Of a stretch of DNA of 64,000 bases, positions 27,569-36,771 are shown piece by piece. Position 1 is the stretch's first letter. Every line of letters begins with the position of its first letter. The position numbers and the translations under genes were made by a program. This DNA is from a bacterium. GTDB taxonomy: Bacteria; Campylobacterota; Campylobacteria; Campylobacterales; Sulfurimonadaceae. Location of the stretch: contig JAHJEG010000018.1 in the NCBI GenBank assembly GCA_018825665.1, positions 1 to 64,000 of the forward strand, read 5' to 3'. Under the pieces are notes generated by a model. The model made no database searches, was not told the DNA's origin, and saw only the letters and a list, made by a program, of their open reading frames with translations.

Positions 27569-29806
27569 TTATAATATTTCACGGATACCTTTTGAATTAG
27601 GGGGAGAGAGAATCCCTTCCGCCTCTAACTGTTCCACAACTCTCGCTGATCTGTTATATCCTATCTGCAGCTTTCTCTGCAGGTAGGAAATCGATGTCTT
27701 TTTATCGGTCAAGACTACGTTTTTAGCTTCTGCAAAGAGTTCGTCAAGCTCTTCATATGTATCACGGGAAGAGGGGGAGATATCATTTTCCTCCAGTAAA
27801 AAACTCTTGTCGTAGTTTGGTTCTCTTTGAGATTTTATAAAATTCACTATCTTCTCTATCTCTTCCTCTGTGCTCCACGGCGCGTGAAGACGAACAAGTC
27901 CGGTAGCACCCGGAGGAGTAAAAAGCATATCTCCTTTGCCGAGCAAAGATTCTGCGCCCTGCTGGTCAAGGATAATCTTGGAATCTACTTTTTGCCCCAC
28001 TCTATAAGATATGCGGGAGGGGAGATTTGCTTTTATAAGCCCCGTAACAACATCTACGGAAGGTCTTTGAGTCGCCACAACCAAATGTATTCCCGAAGCT
28101 CTCGCCATCTGTGCAAGTCTGGCGATAGAGTGCTCCACATCTTTTCCGCTTGTCATCATCAAATCTGCCAATTCATCAATTATCACTACAATATACGGAA
28201 AGTGCTCGCCACCCTCTTTTTTTACCTTGTCATTATAGTTTTCTATATTTTTTGTTCTGTTTTCACTCATTAGCTCATAGCGGCGCTCCATCTCTGAAAC
28301 CATATTATTAAGGGCAACTATTGCCTGCTTGGGTTTTGTGATGACGGGTGTAAGAAGATGCGGGATATCATTATATATAGAAAACTCCAGCATTTTTGGA
28401 TCGATCATCAACAGTCTAAGCTGGTCAGGTGAGTTTTTGTAGAGCAATGAAAGTATCATCGCATTTATACCGACACTTTTTCCGCTTCCTGTCGTTCCGG
28501 CGATAAGCAGGTGCGGAAGTTTTTTAAGATCGGTAATAAACGGCTTGCCCACTATGTCCTTGCCCAGAACTATAGTTAATGGCGATGAAGACTCTTTAAA
28601 GAGCTTGCTGTCTAATAAGTCTCTTAAATAAATAGTATCAACGGCAGCATTTGGTATCTCTATTCCCACAACATCCTTGCCCGGAATCGGAGCCTGAATC
28701 CTGATGCTCTCAGCCGAGAGTGCCATAGCCAAATCGTCCTGAAGATTTAAGATCCTTGATACTTTGACATTGGCGGCCGGTTTAAACTCAAACGTAGAAA
28801 CGACCGGACCCGCATAAGTTCTGACTACGTCACCCTCAATTTTAAAATGAGCCAGTTTTTCTATAAGATAGCGTATCTTGTCATCTACTTCGCTCTCATC
28901 CACACTGTGTGCGGCTGCGCTTGGTTTTTGCAAAAAGTTTACCGACGGAAGCGTGAAGTTTTTTGGTTTTTCCACCTCCCCTTTTTCTATCGCTTCCAAA
29001 AGTTTTGCATTTTCTTCAAGTTCATCGATTATGAGCGCACTTTTTTGTTCTTTTACCCTAGAAGCAAGCTCCACGATATTATGCGGCTTCTCCTGCAGTG
29101 TTTTTTCTGCATCACTCTTTGTATCATTATTGGTATTTTCTGTTGACTCCGCAGAAGGTATTATCTTCTCAACTGCAGGTTCTTTCTCAAAAGTCTGTTC
29201 AAAGACGGCAGAGTCTTTTTTTCTCAGATAAGAGGGCTTGTCAAACTCATCTTCAAACTCTTGCACCTCGACAACTTTTTCGTCATTTTGCAATGACACG
29301 GTTTTTTGTATCGCAGGTTCAAAATCTGAAAAATTCTTTTTTTTTGTAAATAAACCTTTTACAAAAAGAGTACACGTGCCCACAAGCTCTTCGGTACTTT
29401 TATCCAAGATAATTACAACCGAGACCAAACTTATAATACTCCAAAATATCCATAAACCGAATATACCGATATAGGGTGATAAAAAATCGACAAAGTCGCC
29501 CCCTATTGTTCCTCTGAAATCATTTTCAATGAGCATGGATTGTGCAAGAAGGAAAGAAAAGAGCAGGAGGAATGATGCCACAACAACTTCAGTCTTGCGA
29601 AGATTAAAGCTCGTATCTTTGTAGAGCATATACAAGGGGATAAGCAGCACAAAAAGATAGATATAAGATATGTAGCCGAAATACTGATGATTATAGAGTG
29701 AAAAGGTAGCGCCATAACTGCCTATAAGCCCGCTATCGCCTAAAATTGTAGCAAAACCAAGATAAATTAAAATTCCAAAAACTAAAATAAATACGGTATC
29801 TTTCAA
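27569..29806 (-). CDS. ftsK: DNA translocase FtsK
   Basis: A 745-residue septal DNA pump. The N-terminus has four membrane helices (residues 1-155), followed by an acidic linker, then the RecA-like motor: Walker A AGTTGSGKSVGIN, Walker B VVIIDELADLMM. The C-terminal gamma winged helix (SYLQRKLQIGYNRSARVVEQ) reads polar DNA sequences and activates XerCD/XerH recombination in other bacteria. The start is a TTG at 29806 preceded by AAAGG; an ATG 9 bases upstream is out of frame and stops at once. It lies downstream of flgL on the same strand. Confidence 0.94.
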   Translation of the reverse strand: MKDTVFILVFGILIYLGFATILGDSGLIGSYGATFSLYNHQYFGYISYIYLFVLLIPLYMLYKDTSFNLRKTEVVVASFLLLFSFLLAQSMLIENDFRGTIGGDFVDFLSPYIGIFGLWIFWSIISLVSVVIILDKSTEELVGTCTLFVKGLFTKKKNFSDFEPAIQKTVSLQNDEKVVEVQEFEDEFDKPSYLRKKDSAVFEQTFEKEPAVEKIIPSAESTENTNNDTKSDAEKTLQEKPHNIVELASRVKEQKSALIIDELEENAKLLEAIEKGEVEKPKNFTLPSVNFLQKPSAAAHSVDESEVDDKIRYLIEKLAHFKIEGDVVRTYAGPVVSTFEFKPAANVKVSRILNLQDDLAMALSAESIRIQAPIPGKDVVGIEIPNAAVDTIYLRDLLDSKLFKESSSPLTIVLGKDIVGKPFITDLKKLPHLLIAGTTGSGKSVGINAMILSLLYKNSPDQLRLLMIDPKMLEFSIYNDIPHLLTPVITKPKQAIVALNNMVSEMERRYELMSENRTKNIENYNDKVKKEGGEHFPYIVVIIDELADLMMTSGKDVEHSIARLAQMARASGIHLVVATQRPSVDVVTGLIKANLPSRISYRVGQKVDSKIILDQQGAESLLGKGDMLFTPPGATGLVRLHAPWSTEEEIEKIVNFIKSQREPNYDKSFLLEENDISPSSRDTYEELDELFAEAKNVVLTDKKTSISYLQRKLQIGYNRSARVVEQLEAEGILSPPNSKGIREIL

Positions 29807-29851
29807 ATCATAATGCCTTTAAAAATAGATGTTAAATAAAAAAGAAGTATA

Positions 29852-29866
29852 GCCAAAAATGTTCCA
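29852..29866 (-). promoter_or_regulatory. Possible sigma-54 promoter before ftsK
   Basis: TGGAACATTTTTGGC on the minus strand: the GG-N10-GC spacing is right and the -24 half is good, but the -12 half is TGGC rather than TTGC. It would start transcription about 34 bp before ftsK. Confidence 0.3.
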
Positions 29867-29902
29867 CAAAGAAGCATTTATGGCATTTTGAAAGATAAAT
29901 CC

Positions 29903-31996
29903 TTAGAGGTAGTTTACCAAACTTAGTTTTGAAACTCTGCCCACTGTTGAGAGCATTGCTTCATAGTTGAGCGTAAGCTGGGTCAACTTTAAAGAGGCCT
30001 CAGCCAGGTCGGTATCCACAACGGACGATCGAAGCGTCATAGTGCTAAGCTCAAGCAGTTCTGTTCTCTCCAGGGAAGCTGTCAGTTCATTTGACTGAGC
30101 TCCGACCCGGGCATGTGCTTTGGATACATGATCTCTTAAGTTATCCATCATGGTTATCGCATTTTCTATACCGACATTTCTAATATCCCCTTTACTGTCA
30201 TCGGGATACAGTTTATGATTTTCTACAGCAGAAATCATCTCATCGAGAACTTTAAAAAAATCAGTTTTAGGGTCACTCACCGTAATGGCATTGTTGGAAT
30301 TAAATGTCATCAAAGAAGCATCCAAACTAAAATCACCGCTGTTTGCATCATGCATGGAAAGGCTTGCCTTTGTGTCCGTAACACCAATCTGTTCAAACTG
30401 AAGCTTTCCATCATAACTCAGATAGGTGTTTGCGCTAAAAGTTGATGTATACACGGCACTGTCGTAGTCGGTATCTATATTGACTGAAGCCGGTATATTG
30501 TCTGTAACTACAATATTTACGACATCCATAAGCTGCTGGTATGTCATCTCATCCGCAGCAACGGCAGATCTTGGAGTGTTCATGTTGAATATATCGTAAT
30601 TCGTCACTCCTCCATCAAGTGAAAAAGTTGAGCCGGCAGTCGCAAAATCTATCTGCACATCAAAAGCGGCACCGTTGATATTTGTACCAACCAGCTTAAA
30701 CCGTGAGCCGTCAAGTGTGCCGGCCGTACCTTTTGAGATATCTGCCACTTCCGATATTTTAGTTGAACTGCTTGCAAATGTGTTTGTATCTTTTAAGATT
30801 TGAGATACATTCGCTGATAATTTTGATCCGCTTTTATGGAACTGCGTCCTGTCATACAAAAGCCCGTCAATATTCGTAATGGCGCTGTCACCCGAAGCAA
30901 CACTGTTTGAGCGGACGAATTCTCTTATAAAAAGATTATTCGCCGGAGGAGATGTGGGATTTATAATCTCATCAAAATTTGTTTCGCCCCCGTCAAGCAA
31001 ATCCAGATCTGAAACATTTGCAGCCCCTCCACCGCTAAAATCAACCGCGCCGATCATATGAAATTCCAGCTTGCTCGAACCCTTCATCTTATCCTGAACT
31101 ACTATCTGTCCATTAGGGTTAAGGGAAACATTTACAACTTTTAAATTGGGTGTATTGCCGTATATATCGCCTATTTGTTTTAAGAGCTCATCCAGAGTCT
31201 CATCATCCCGCATAGATATTTGCTCTTTAAAAGAGGTGCCGTTACTCGTTGCTCCCCTGATATAAAAATGATGTTTTGCATTTACGGTATCGATCACATT
31301 ATCGGTATCGCCCATCATGTCTCGTATAGTGTCACCTGAAGTAATAAAAGAACCTTTTCCTGTTACACTTGAATCTGTAAAATCAGGATATTTTGTACTT
31401 AGATTGGAAATAGGAACATTTGTTGTGATTTCTCTTCTTTGGAGCACTTCCTCGCCCAAAAACAGATCCGCACCACTGAGGTTGTACTGCTGCTTCACGC
31501 CTGAGCCCAGAAAAGCATTCATAGAAACGCCATTGCCCATATATGTTCCGTCTGCCGCTATAGGCTTGGTATTTACCGCCGATCCGGAAAATAGGTACTG
31601 ACCGTTTATTGAGGTATTTGACAAACTCATAAAATGGTCTTCCACACCTCTTAATTCGGCAGCTATTGCATCCAGGGAATCTTCATCGTTTGTCCCGTTT
31701 GCTGCTTGAAGCAGAAGAGTTCTCATTCTATTCATGCTTGTTTCAAATTCGTTTAAAACAACATCGGTTTGATTTGATATCTTATAGCCGCTTTGGGTAC
31801 TTTTCTTAATCTGTCCAAGCACAACCACCTCATTATCGAGTCTCATGGTCTCAGAAAATGTTCTGACATCATCCTTGGCATACTGTATGGACATCCCCGA
31901 AGCTATTTGTTTATTGACGTCAAAGAGCTTACTGTTGAGCTGAGAATTGTTCTGTCCGTATAAACTCTGATAATACATACTCGATGTGACTCTCAT
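29903..31996 (-). CDS. flgL: Flagellar hook-filament junction protein FlgL (HAP3)
   Basis: A 697-residue flagellin-like secreted protein that joins the hook to the filament. The conserved coiled ends are clear: N-terminal MRVTSSMYYQSLYGQNNSQL and C-terminal LKLTQLTLNYEAMLSTVGRV. It is more than twice as long as E. coli FlgL (~317), with a large variable central domain (about 170-560), which is usual in Campylobacterota. GAAGGAG precedes the ATG. A strong sigma-54 promoter lies 50 bp upstream. Confidence 0.92.
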   Translation of the reverse strand: MRVTSSMYYQSLYGQNNSQLNSKLFDVNKQIASGMSIQYAKDDVRTFSETMRLDNEVVVLGQIKKSTQSGYKISNQTDVVLNEFETSMNRMRTLLLQAANGTNDEDSLDAIAAELRGVEDHFMSLSNTSINGQYLFSGSAVNTKPIAADGTYMGNGVSMNAFLGSGVKQQYNLSGADLFLGEEVLQRREITTNVPISNLSTKYPDFTDSSVTGKGSFITSGDTIRDMMGDTDNVIDTVNAKHHFYIRGATSNGTSFKEQISMRDDETLDELLKQIGDIYGNTPNLKVVNVSLNPNGQIVVQDKMKGSSKLEFHMIGAVDFSGGGAANVSDLDLLDGGETNFDEIINPTSPPANNLFIREFVRSNSVASGDSAITNIDGLLYDRTQFHKSGSKLSANVSQILKDTNTFASSSTKISEVADISKGTAGTLDGSRFKLVGTNINGAAFDVQIDFATAGSTFSLDGGVTNYDIFNMNTPRSAVAADEMTYQQLMDVVNIVVTDNIPASVNIDTDYDSAVYTSTFSANTYLSYDGKLQFEQIGVTDTKASLSMHDANSGDFSLDASLMTFNSNNAITVSDPKTDFFKVLDEMISAVENHKLYPDDSKGDIRNVGIENAITMMDNLRDHVSKAHARVGAQSNELTASLERTELLELSTMTLRSSVVDTDLAEASLKLTQLTLNYEAMLSTVGRVSKLSLVNYL

Positions 31997-32045
31997 AATA
32001 GCTCTCCTTCTACGGGTTATAAGGTTTTTCTTTGCAAATAATACA

Positions 32046-32060
32046 GCAAAAAAGGTTCCA
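32046..32060 (-). promoter_or_regulatory. Sigma-54 promoter of flgL
   Basis: TGGAACCTTTTTTGC on the minus strand, an exact TGGAAC-N5-TTGC with GG-N10-GC spacing. The predicted start near 32034 gives a ~38-base leader before flgL. Sigma-54 control of hook-class genes is established in Campylobacter and Helicobacter, and rpoN is in this window. Confidence 0.8.
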
Positions 32061-32142
32061 TGTTTGTAAATCGACTAAATGTTATTTACTTTTAAGTATT
32101 ATCTCACTATTATTTCACTCTCAAGTACGAAATAGTATCAAT

Positions 32143-32226
32143 GCCTGCGTGATGGAATGGTAGACATGACGGATTCAAAATCCGTTGGCGCAAGTCGTGG
32201 CGGTTCAAGTCCGCCCGCAGGTACCA
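32143..32226 (+). tRNA. tRNA-Leu (anticodon CAA)
   Basis: An 84-base class II tRNA. The acceptor stem GCCTGCG pairs with CGCAGGT (one G-T pair), the discriminator is A and CCA is encoded. The anticodon stem ACGGA/TCCGT encloses TTCAAAA, giving CAA. GGTTCAAGTCC is the T-arm, and a short variable arm separates them. It reads leucine UUG codons. Confidence 0.95.
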
Positions 32227-32264
32227 TCAATGTTAAATCTAGAAAAACCTAATAAGTGATTCAA

Positions 32265-33134
32265 ATGTTAACAAAGCTTCTTTTTATTATTCTCATCACT
32301 TTATCACTCCATTCAAAAGACCAACTGGAAAAAATCTATTTTATTGACTCCAATGATATAAATATCTCATCCATCAGCCAAAACTATAAAAATGAGATAA
32401 GATTGTTTTCACTCGACAAAAACAGATATACAAAAAAAATAAAATCAAAAGAACTTATAGAGATTCTGAAATCACACGGATACAATTCTTTTACTGCCAA
32501 AAGCAGATATGTAAAATTTATAAAAAAAAGTCCGATAGATTTATCAAAAATAACAGCGGATATCAAAAAGTTTTACCAAAAAAAATATACTACGATACAT
32601 ATAGAGGAGATTCATGTCCATCCCAGAGGATACATAGAGTCTTTGCCCCCCGAATACAAGATATATATCAGATATAAAAACTATCTCTCCAACGATGGCA
32701 CCCTTTCTATTAAAACGCTTGATAATAAAAAAATCTTTTTCGACTATAGAATCAAAGCAAGGCTAGATGTGTACACGGCCAAAAATGATATAAAAAGAGA
32801 AACATCCCTCTCCCTAGTAAACTGCACGAAACAAAATATATACTTAAGCCGTTTCAGAGCTATGCCCATTGAAAATATCAATGACGAAGCTTTGCAGAGC
32901 AAGCAGCATATAAAGAAGAACAACATAATCACGCAAAGGGATGTAGAGGGATTGAGCCTTGTAAAAAGAGGCTCAAATGTAAATGTAAGCTTAAACGGTG
33001 ACGGTATGAGCATCACATTTACGGCCGAAGCTCTCCAGGATGGAAAGTTAAACGATATAATCACGGTTCAAAAAACTAATTCAAAGAAAATAAAAGTTAA
33101 AGTTACAGGAAGAAACAAGGTGGAGATGAGATGA
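32265..33134 (+). CDS. flgA: Flagellar P-ring assembly chaperone FlgA
   Basis: A ~289-residue periplasmic chaperone for the flagellar P ring. The signal peptide is MLTKLLFIILITLSLHSKD, and the C-terminal SAF-like domain is recognisable by LVNCTKQNIYLSRFRAMP, KNNIITQRDVEGLSLVKRGS and VNVSLNGDGMSITFTAEAL. The ATG at 32265 fits the signal peptide best; a GTG three codons earlier is possible. Its stop overlaps the ubiX start by 4 bp, tying flagellar assembly to a cofactor gene in one operon. Confidence 0.85.
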   Translation: MLTKLLFIILITLSLHSKDQLEKIYFIDSNDINISSISQNYKNEIRLFSLDKNRYTKKIKSKELIEILKSHGYNSFTAKSRYVKFIKKSPIDLSKITADIKKFYQKKYTTIHIEEIHVHPRGYIESLPPEYKIYIRYKNYLSNDGTLSIKTLDNKKIFFDYRIKARLDVYTAKNDIKRETSLSLVNCTKQNIYLSRFRAMPIENINDEALQSKQHIKKNNIITQRDVEGLSLVKRGSNVNVSLNGDGMSITFTAEALQDGKLNDIITVQKTNSKKIKVKVTGRNKVEMR

Positions 33135-33664
33135 GAGAAAAAACAAAAAAAATTGTTGTAGCTACAAGCGGAGCAAGCGGCGTAAATCTCGGCATTAAAA
33201 CTCTCGAACTTCTTCCTGATAGTGTTGAAAAACACTTTATCATGTCAAAAAATTCCAAAACAGTTCTCAATAAAGAGACGGATACTGTCTACCATAAAAA
33301 CAAAGATATCTCCGCTTCCATAGCCTCGGGATCCTTTGGTGTCGATGCGATGATTATCGCACCTTGCAGTATGAATACTCTTGCCAAAATAGCATGTGGA
33401 ATCTCAGATAACCTGATAACCCGATGTGCAAGTGTGATGATAAAAGAACATAAAAAGCTTATCCTTGCACCGAGAGAGATGCCCTTTTCTGCTATAGCCT
33501 TGGAAAATATGCAAAAACTTGCAAAACTGGGTGTCATAATCGCACCGCCTGTTATGGCGTATTACTCACAGCAGCAAACGCTCGAAGAGATGGAAAACTT
33601 TATCATAGGCAAGTGGTTTGATCTGCTTGATATTGAAAACAACCTTTATAAAAGATGGGAATAA
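33131..33664 (+). CDS. ubiX: UbiX-family flavin prenyltransferase
   Basis: A 177-residue flavoprotein that makes the prenylated FMN cofactor of UbiD-type decarboxylases. The FMN-binding N-terminus ATSGASGVNLGIKTLELL and the AIASGSFGVDA-like and MIIAPCSMNTLAKIACGISD segments match the family. It overlaps flgA by 4 bp. A one-mismatch copy of the GGCATGTGGAA motif falls in A-C-G-I. The cognate UbiD is not in the window. Confidence 0.88.
   Translation: MREKTKKIVVATSGASGVNLGIKTLELLPDSVEKHFIMSKNSKTVLNKETDTVYHKNKDISASIASGSFGVDAMIIAPCSMNTLAKIACGISDNLITRCASVMIKEHKKLILAPREMPFSAIALENMQKLAKLGVIIAPPVMAYYSQQQTLEEMENFIIGKWFDLLDIENNLYKRWE
33391..33401 (+). repeat. One-mismatch copy of the GGCATGTGGAA motif
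   Basis: AGCATGTGGAA inside ubiX, read as I-A-C-G-I. Confidence 0.6.
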
Positions 33665-33666
33665 AA

Positions 33667-34161
33667 TTGAATAAGAAAATAGCACTCTACCCCGGTACCT
33701 TTGACCCGATCACAAACGGACATTTCGATATTATAGAAAGAGCTTTAGGTCTTTTTGACGAGGTGATTATCGCTGTTGCAATATCACAAGACAAAAAGCC
33801 GATGTTTACGCTCGAAGAACGAATTGAGATGACACAGCGGGCTGTACAGGGTCTTAAAAATGTGAGTGTAGTCGGATTCGACAATCTGACAGTTGAACTG
33901 GCACGCACCCATAACGCAACTATTCTCATCCGGGGTCTCCGTGCCGTTAGCGATTTTGAATATGAATTGCAGCTGGGTTATCTCAACAACTCATTAGATG
34001 ACTCCATTGAGACAGTTTATCTTATGCCCAAACTAAAACACGCTTTTATCAGCTCATCCATAGTCAGAAATCTGCTTAAATTTAACGGCAAAACAGAGCA
34101 TCTTCTTCCGGCTGAAGTTCAAAAAATAATAGGAAGTATGACATCATGTACTTTGCAATAG
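33667..34161 (+). CDS. coaD: Pantetheine-phosphate adenylyltransferase
   Basis: About 164 residues; adds AMP to 4'-phosphopantetheine in coenzyme A synthesis. YPGTFDPITNGHFDII contains the nucleotidyl-transferase T/HxGH motif, and RGLRAVSDFEYELQ and ISSSIVRNL are typical. I prefer the TTG at 33667 (MNKKIALYPGTFDP) because GGGA lies 6 bp upstream and the protein then begins like its relatives; an ATG at 33655 inside ubiX would add four residues. The stop overlaps tmk. Confidence 0.93.
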   Translation: MNKKIALYPGTFDPITNGHFDIIERALGLFDEVIIAVAISQDKKPMFTLEERIEMTQRAVQGLKNVSVVGFDNLTVELARTHNATILIRGLRAVSDFEYELQLGYLNNSLDDSIETVYLMPKLKHAFISSSIVRNLLKFNGKTEHLLPAEVQKIIGSMTSCTLQ

Positions 34162-34736
34162 AAGGGATAGACACAGCCGGTAAGAGCACCCAGATAAACA
34201 ACATATCCAAGCACTTTCCACATGCCGTAATCACAAAAGAACCAGGTGCCACAGAGATAGGCAAAGAGATACGCGAGATGGTTTTAAGCGCCAAGGCAAA
34301 GAGTAAAAAAGCTGAGTTTTTACTCTTTTTGGCAGATCGTGCCGAACATATCAAAGAAGTCATTGAACCAAATATAGGCAAAAATATGATTATTTCAGAC
34401 AGAAGTGCTGTCAGCGGTGTCGCTTACGCTCTGATTCAAGGGGAGATAAGTAAAAAAGATCTGGTCGAACTCAATAATTTTGCGACAAACAGTATCTATC
34501 CGCAAAAAGTTTTTTTACTGCGGCTAAGCAAAGAAGAACTGCAATACAGACTCTCCCAAAAAGAACTGGACGGGATCGAACTGCGGGGAAGCGAATATCT
34601 CTTAAAGATTCAAGATGCCATCATAGAGGCCGCGCATCTTCTTGGCCTGGAGCTTGTAACCATTGATGCGGGCAAGAGCATAAACGAAATAACGCAAGAG
34701 ATTCTAAATAATATCAACACACGGGACAATATTTGA
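34146..34736 (+). CDS. tmk: Thymidylate kinase
   Basis: A 196-residue kinase that phosphorylates dTMP to dTDP. The P-loop is EGIDTAGKSTQ, DRX is in IISDRSAVSGVAY, and TKEPGATEIGKEIRE corresponds to the family's REPGGT segment. It overlaps coaD by 16 bp and is the last gene of flgA-ubiX-coaD-tmk. H-F-P-H-A-V near residue 21 is encoded through an exact GGCATGTGGAA motif. Confidence 0.93.
   Translation: MYFAIEGIDTAGKSTQINNISKHFPHAVITKEPGATEIGKEIREMVLSAKAKSKKAEFLLFLADRAEHIKEVIEPNIGKNMIISDRSAVSGVAYALIQGEISKKDLVELNNFATNSIYPQKVFLLRLSKEELQYRLSQKELDGIELRGSEYLLKIQDAIIEAAHLLGLELVTIDAGKSINEITQEILNNINTRDNI
34216..34226 (-). repeat. GGCATGTGGAA motif copy 4
   Basis: Exact 11-mer on the minus strand inside tmk; the coding strand reads F-P-H-A. 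Confidence 0.9.
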
Positions 34737-34765
34737 TTGCCCGCAATGAAGTGACTTTCAAAAAT

Positions 34766-35233
34766 TTAGATTAAATTTTTTATCTTTTCTTCTGAAGTTG
34801 CCAACAGTCTTCTCTCCAGACGGTTTATCTCTTCTAGAAGATCCTTGGAAACATCAGCCATTTTTTCATAATACCCTTTTGCTTCTTCTACTTCATGGGC
34901 AGAGACATCGATTCTCTTGCTCCCGAAAAGTTTAGAGAAAAAGCCTTTTTTCGGTTTGTTAAAATATATATTAAATATGCTCAAATATATATCATGCAGT
35001 TCAAAATGCAGTTTTTCCACTTTTTCCATGCATTCAAGAGGGTTGTTTGTGAGTGCGTTCAACTTTTGTCCGTCACTGTAAAACCATTGTCCAAACTTAC
35101 ATTCTGTGGAATCAATAGGGATAGCATCTTCTTTGACTTCAACACCGTTTATCAACAGTTTTGCTTTTTGAACCCATTTTATATGTGCAGATTTTGCCGC
35201 TCTTAAATGCTCAAGTACATGTTCTTTATCCAT
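34766..35233 (-). CDS. Stand-alone CZB zinc-binding protein
   Basis: A 155-residue protein. H17, C45 (in ECKFGQW), H76 and H80 form the CZB three-His/one-Cys zinc site with the same 28-residue H-to-C gap as in the CZB-GGDEF protein at 369-1649. CZB domains usually regulate chemoreceptors or cyclases; here no output domain is attached. The C-terminal ~60 residues (from about 95) are basic then coiled-coil-like. The ATG at 35233 has GGAG 7 bp upstream; the longer frame would start within that site. It may act in trans on a partner; none is adjacent. Confidence 0.82.
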   Translation of the reverse strand: MDKEHVLEHLRAAKSAHIKWVQKAKLLINGVEVKEDAIPIDSTECKFGQWFYSDGQKLNALTNNPLECMEKVEKLHFELHDIYLSIFNIYFNKPKKGFFSKLFGSKRIDVSAHEVEEAKGYYEKMADVSKDLLEEINRLERRLLATSEEKIKNLI

Positions 35234-35465
35234 AAAAATCTCCATACTTTTTTTAAATACTATCTAAAGATTACATTAAAACGAGAACATAACATAAACT
35301 TATCACACTAATCCACGAAATGTTACAAATACGGACTAAATATATTGTCTCAATTTCTTTGTTTCTCTGCGGTTGTTTTTCCTTCCTTTGTTTCTTTAAA
35401 CCCGTTTGCCTCAGACAATATCAAAAAAAAAGATAAAAAATGGTATCCTTGCAGACTCATTTATT

Positions 35466-35471
35466 TATAAT
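35466..35471 (+). promoter_or_regulatory. -10 box of hisS
   Basis: TATAAT 28 bp before the hisS ATG. The rest of 35246-35465 is AT-rich with no gene that I can support. Confidence 0.5.
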
Positions 35472-35498
35472 AAATATTACAAAAAATTAAGGACGAAA

Positions 35499-36710
35499 AT
35501 GATTAATTCGCTAAGAGGGATGAATGATATTTTAAGCGAGGACTATGAAAGATTTACATACTTTATAAATACTGCGACAGAGATAGCGCAGAAGTACGGT
35601 TTTCATTTTATAGAAACTCCCCTTTTAGAAGAGACTGCTCTTTTTAAACGCTCAGTAGGTGAATCAAGTGATATTGTCGGCAAAGAGATGTACCAGTTCA
35701 TTGACAAAGGTGAGAACGATGTTTGTCTTCGACCCGAGGGAACAGCAGGCGTAGTCCGTGCTTTTGTTCAAAAAAAACTTGACAAAGCAGGCGGAATTCA
35801 CAGATTCTTCTACCACGGTTCAATGTTTCGTTATGAAAGACCCCAAAAGGGACGTCTAAGACAGTTTCACCAGTTTGGCGTGGAAAGCTTTGGCGTAGAC
35901 AGCGTATATGAAGATGCCACTATGATTATGATGGTAGCCGATATACTCGGGGCATGTGGAATCGGATACAGGCTTCAGCTGAACTCTTTGGGGGATTCAA
36001 ACTGTATGCCTCAATACAGAGATTCTCTGGTCTCCTTTATTCAAAGCTGTGAAGATAAGATTTGCGAAGACTGCCAAAGAAGAAAGTCGACAAACCCTAT
36101 CCGTGTTCTTGATTGTAAAAATCCCACATGCCGTGATTTGTACACAAATGCTCCAAAACTTATCAATAATCTTTGTTCCACATGCCAGGATGATTTTGAT
36201 ACACTCAAGAAGATCTTGGATAACAATGACATAGCGTATGAGATAGACACAAATCTGGTTCGCGGACTGGACTACTATTCAAAAACCGCTTTTGAGTTTG
36301 TGAGTGATAATATCGGAAGTCAGAGTGCAATAGCAGGCGGTGGACGCTATGACAGACTTGTAGAATTTTTAGACGGGCGCCCTACTCCGGCTGTCGGATT
36401 TGCAATGGGAATCGAAAGGCTTATGGAGCTTATCGTTATGCCTGAGACTGCAAGAGAAGGATACTATATCGGCGCAATGGACGAAGAAGCCGTTGATTTG
36501 GTAGTGAGCCTTGCTCAGAAGAAAAGAAAAACAGATAAAACGACCATTGACTACAAGGCAAAAAATTTAAAAAATCATCTAAAGGCAGCAGACAAGGCAA
36601 ATGCGGAGTTTTGTTGCGTTATTGGCGAAAACGAGCTAAAAGAAGCAAGTATCTGGGTCAAAGATTTAAAAAATAAAACAGAAAGTACAATTGCTTTAAA
36701 AGATTTTTAA
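35499..36710 (+). CDS. hisS: Histidyl-tRNA synthetase
   Basis: A 403-residue class II synthetase. Motif 2 is FRYERPQKGRLRQFHQFGVE, the HisA-type signature is LVRGLDYYSKTAFEF, and motif 3 is VGFAMGIERLMEL; the anticodon domain follows from about 315. The ATG at 35499 (MINSLRGMNDILSEDY) has AAGGA upstream; the longer frame is not conserved-looking. Three copies of the GGCATGTGGAA motif (two exact, one with a mismatch) fall within 240 bp, in frames reading A-C-G, P-T-C and S-T-C. Confidence 0.96.
   Translation: MINSLRGMNDILSEDYERFTYFINTATEIAQKYGFHFIETPLLEETALFKRSVGESSDIVGKEMYQFIDKGENDVCLRPEGTAGVVRAFVQKKLDKAGGIHRFFYHGSMFRYERPQKGRLRQFHQFGVESFGVDSVYEDATMIMMVADILGACGIGYRLQLNSLGDSNCMPQYRDSLVSFIQSCEDKICEDCQRRKSTNPIRVLDCKNPTCRDLYTNAPKLINNLCSTCQDDFDTLKKILDNNDIAYEIDTNLVRGLDYYSKTAFEFVSDNIGSQSAIAGGGRYDRLVEFLDGRPTPAVGFAMGIERLMELIVMPETAREGYYIGAMDEEAVDLVVSLAQKKRKTDKTTIDYKAKNLKNHLKAADKANAEFCCVIGENELKEASIWVKDLKNKTESTIALKDF
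35951..35961 (+). repeat. GGCATGTGGAA motif copy 5
   Basis: Exact 11-mer inside hisS, read as G-A-C-G-I. Confidence 0.9.
36122..36132 (-). repeat. One-mismatch copy of the GGCATGTGGAA motif
   Basis: GGCATGTGGGA on the minus strand inside hisS; the coding strand reads P-T-C-R. Confidence 0.6.
36176..36186 (-). repeat. GGCATGTGGAA motif copy 6
   Basis: Exact 11-mer on the minus strand inside hisS; the coding strand reads C-S-T-C-Q. Confidence 0.9.
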
Positions 36711-36771
36711 AAGATATAAATTTTAAACAAATCTTCGCTAACATTCGAAAAACTATATTATTGGAAAAACA

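Noticed and set aside
29903-31996. FlgL of 697 residues as a fusion or frame error
   Set aside because: Both conserved ends are intact and long FlgL proteins are normal in Campylobacterota.
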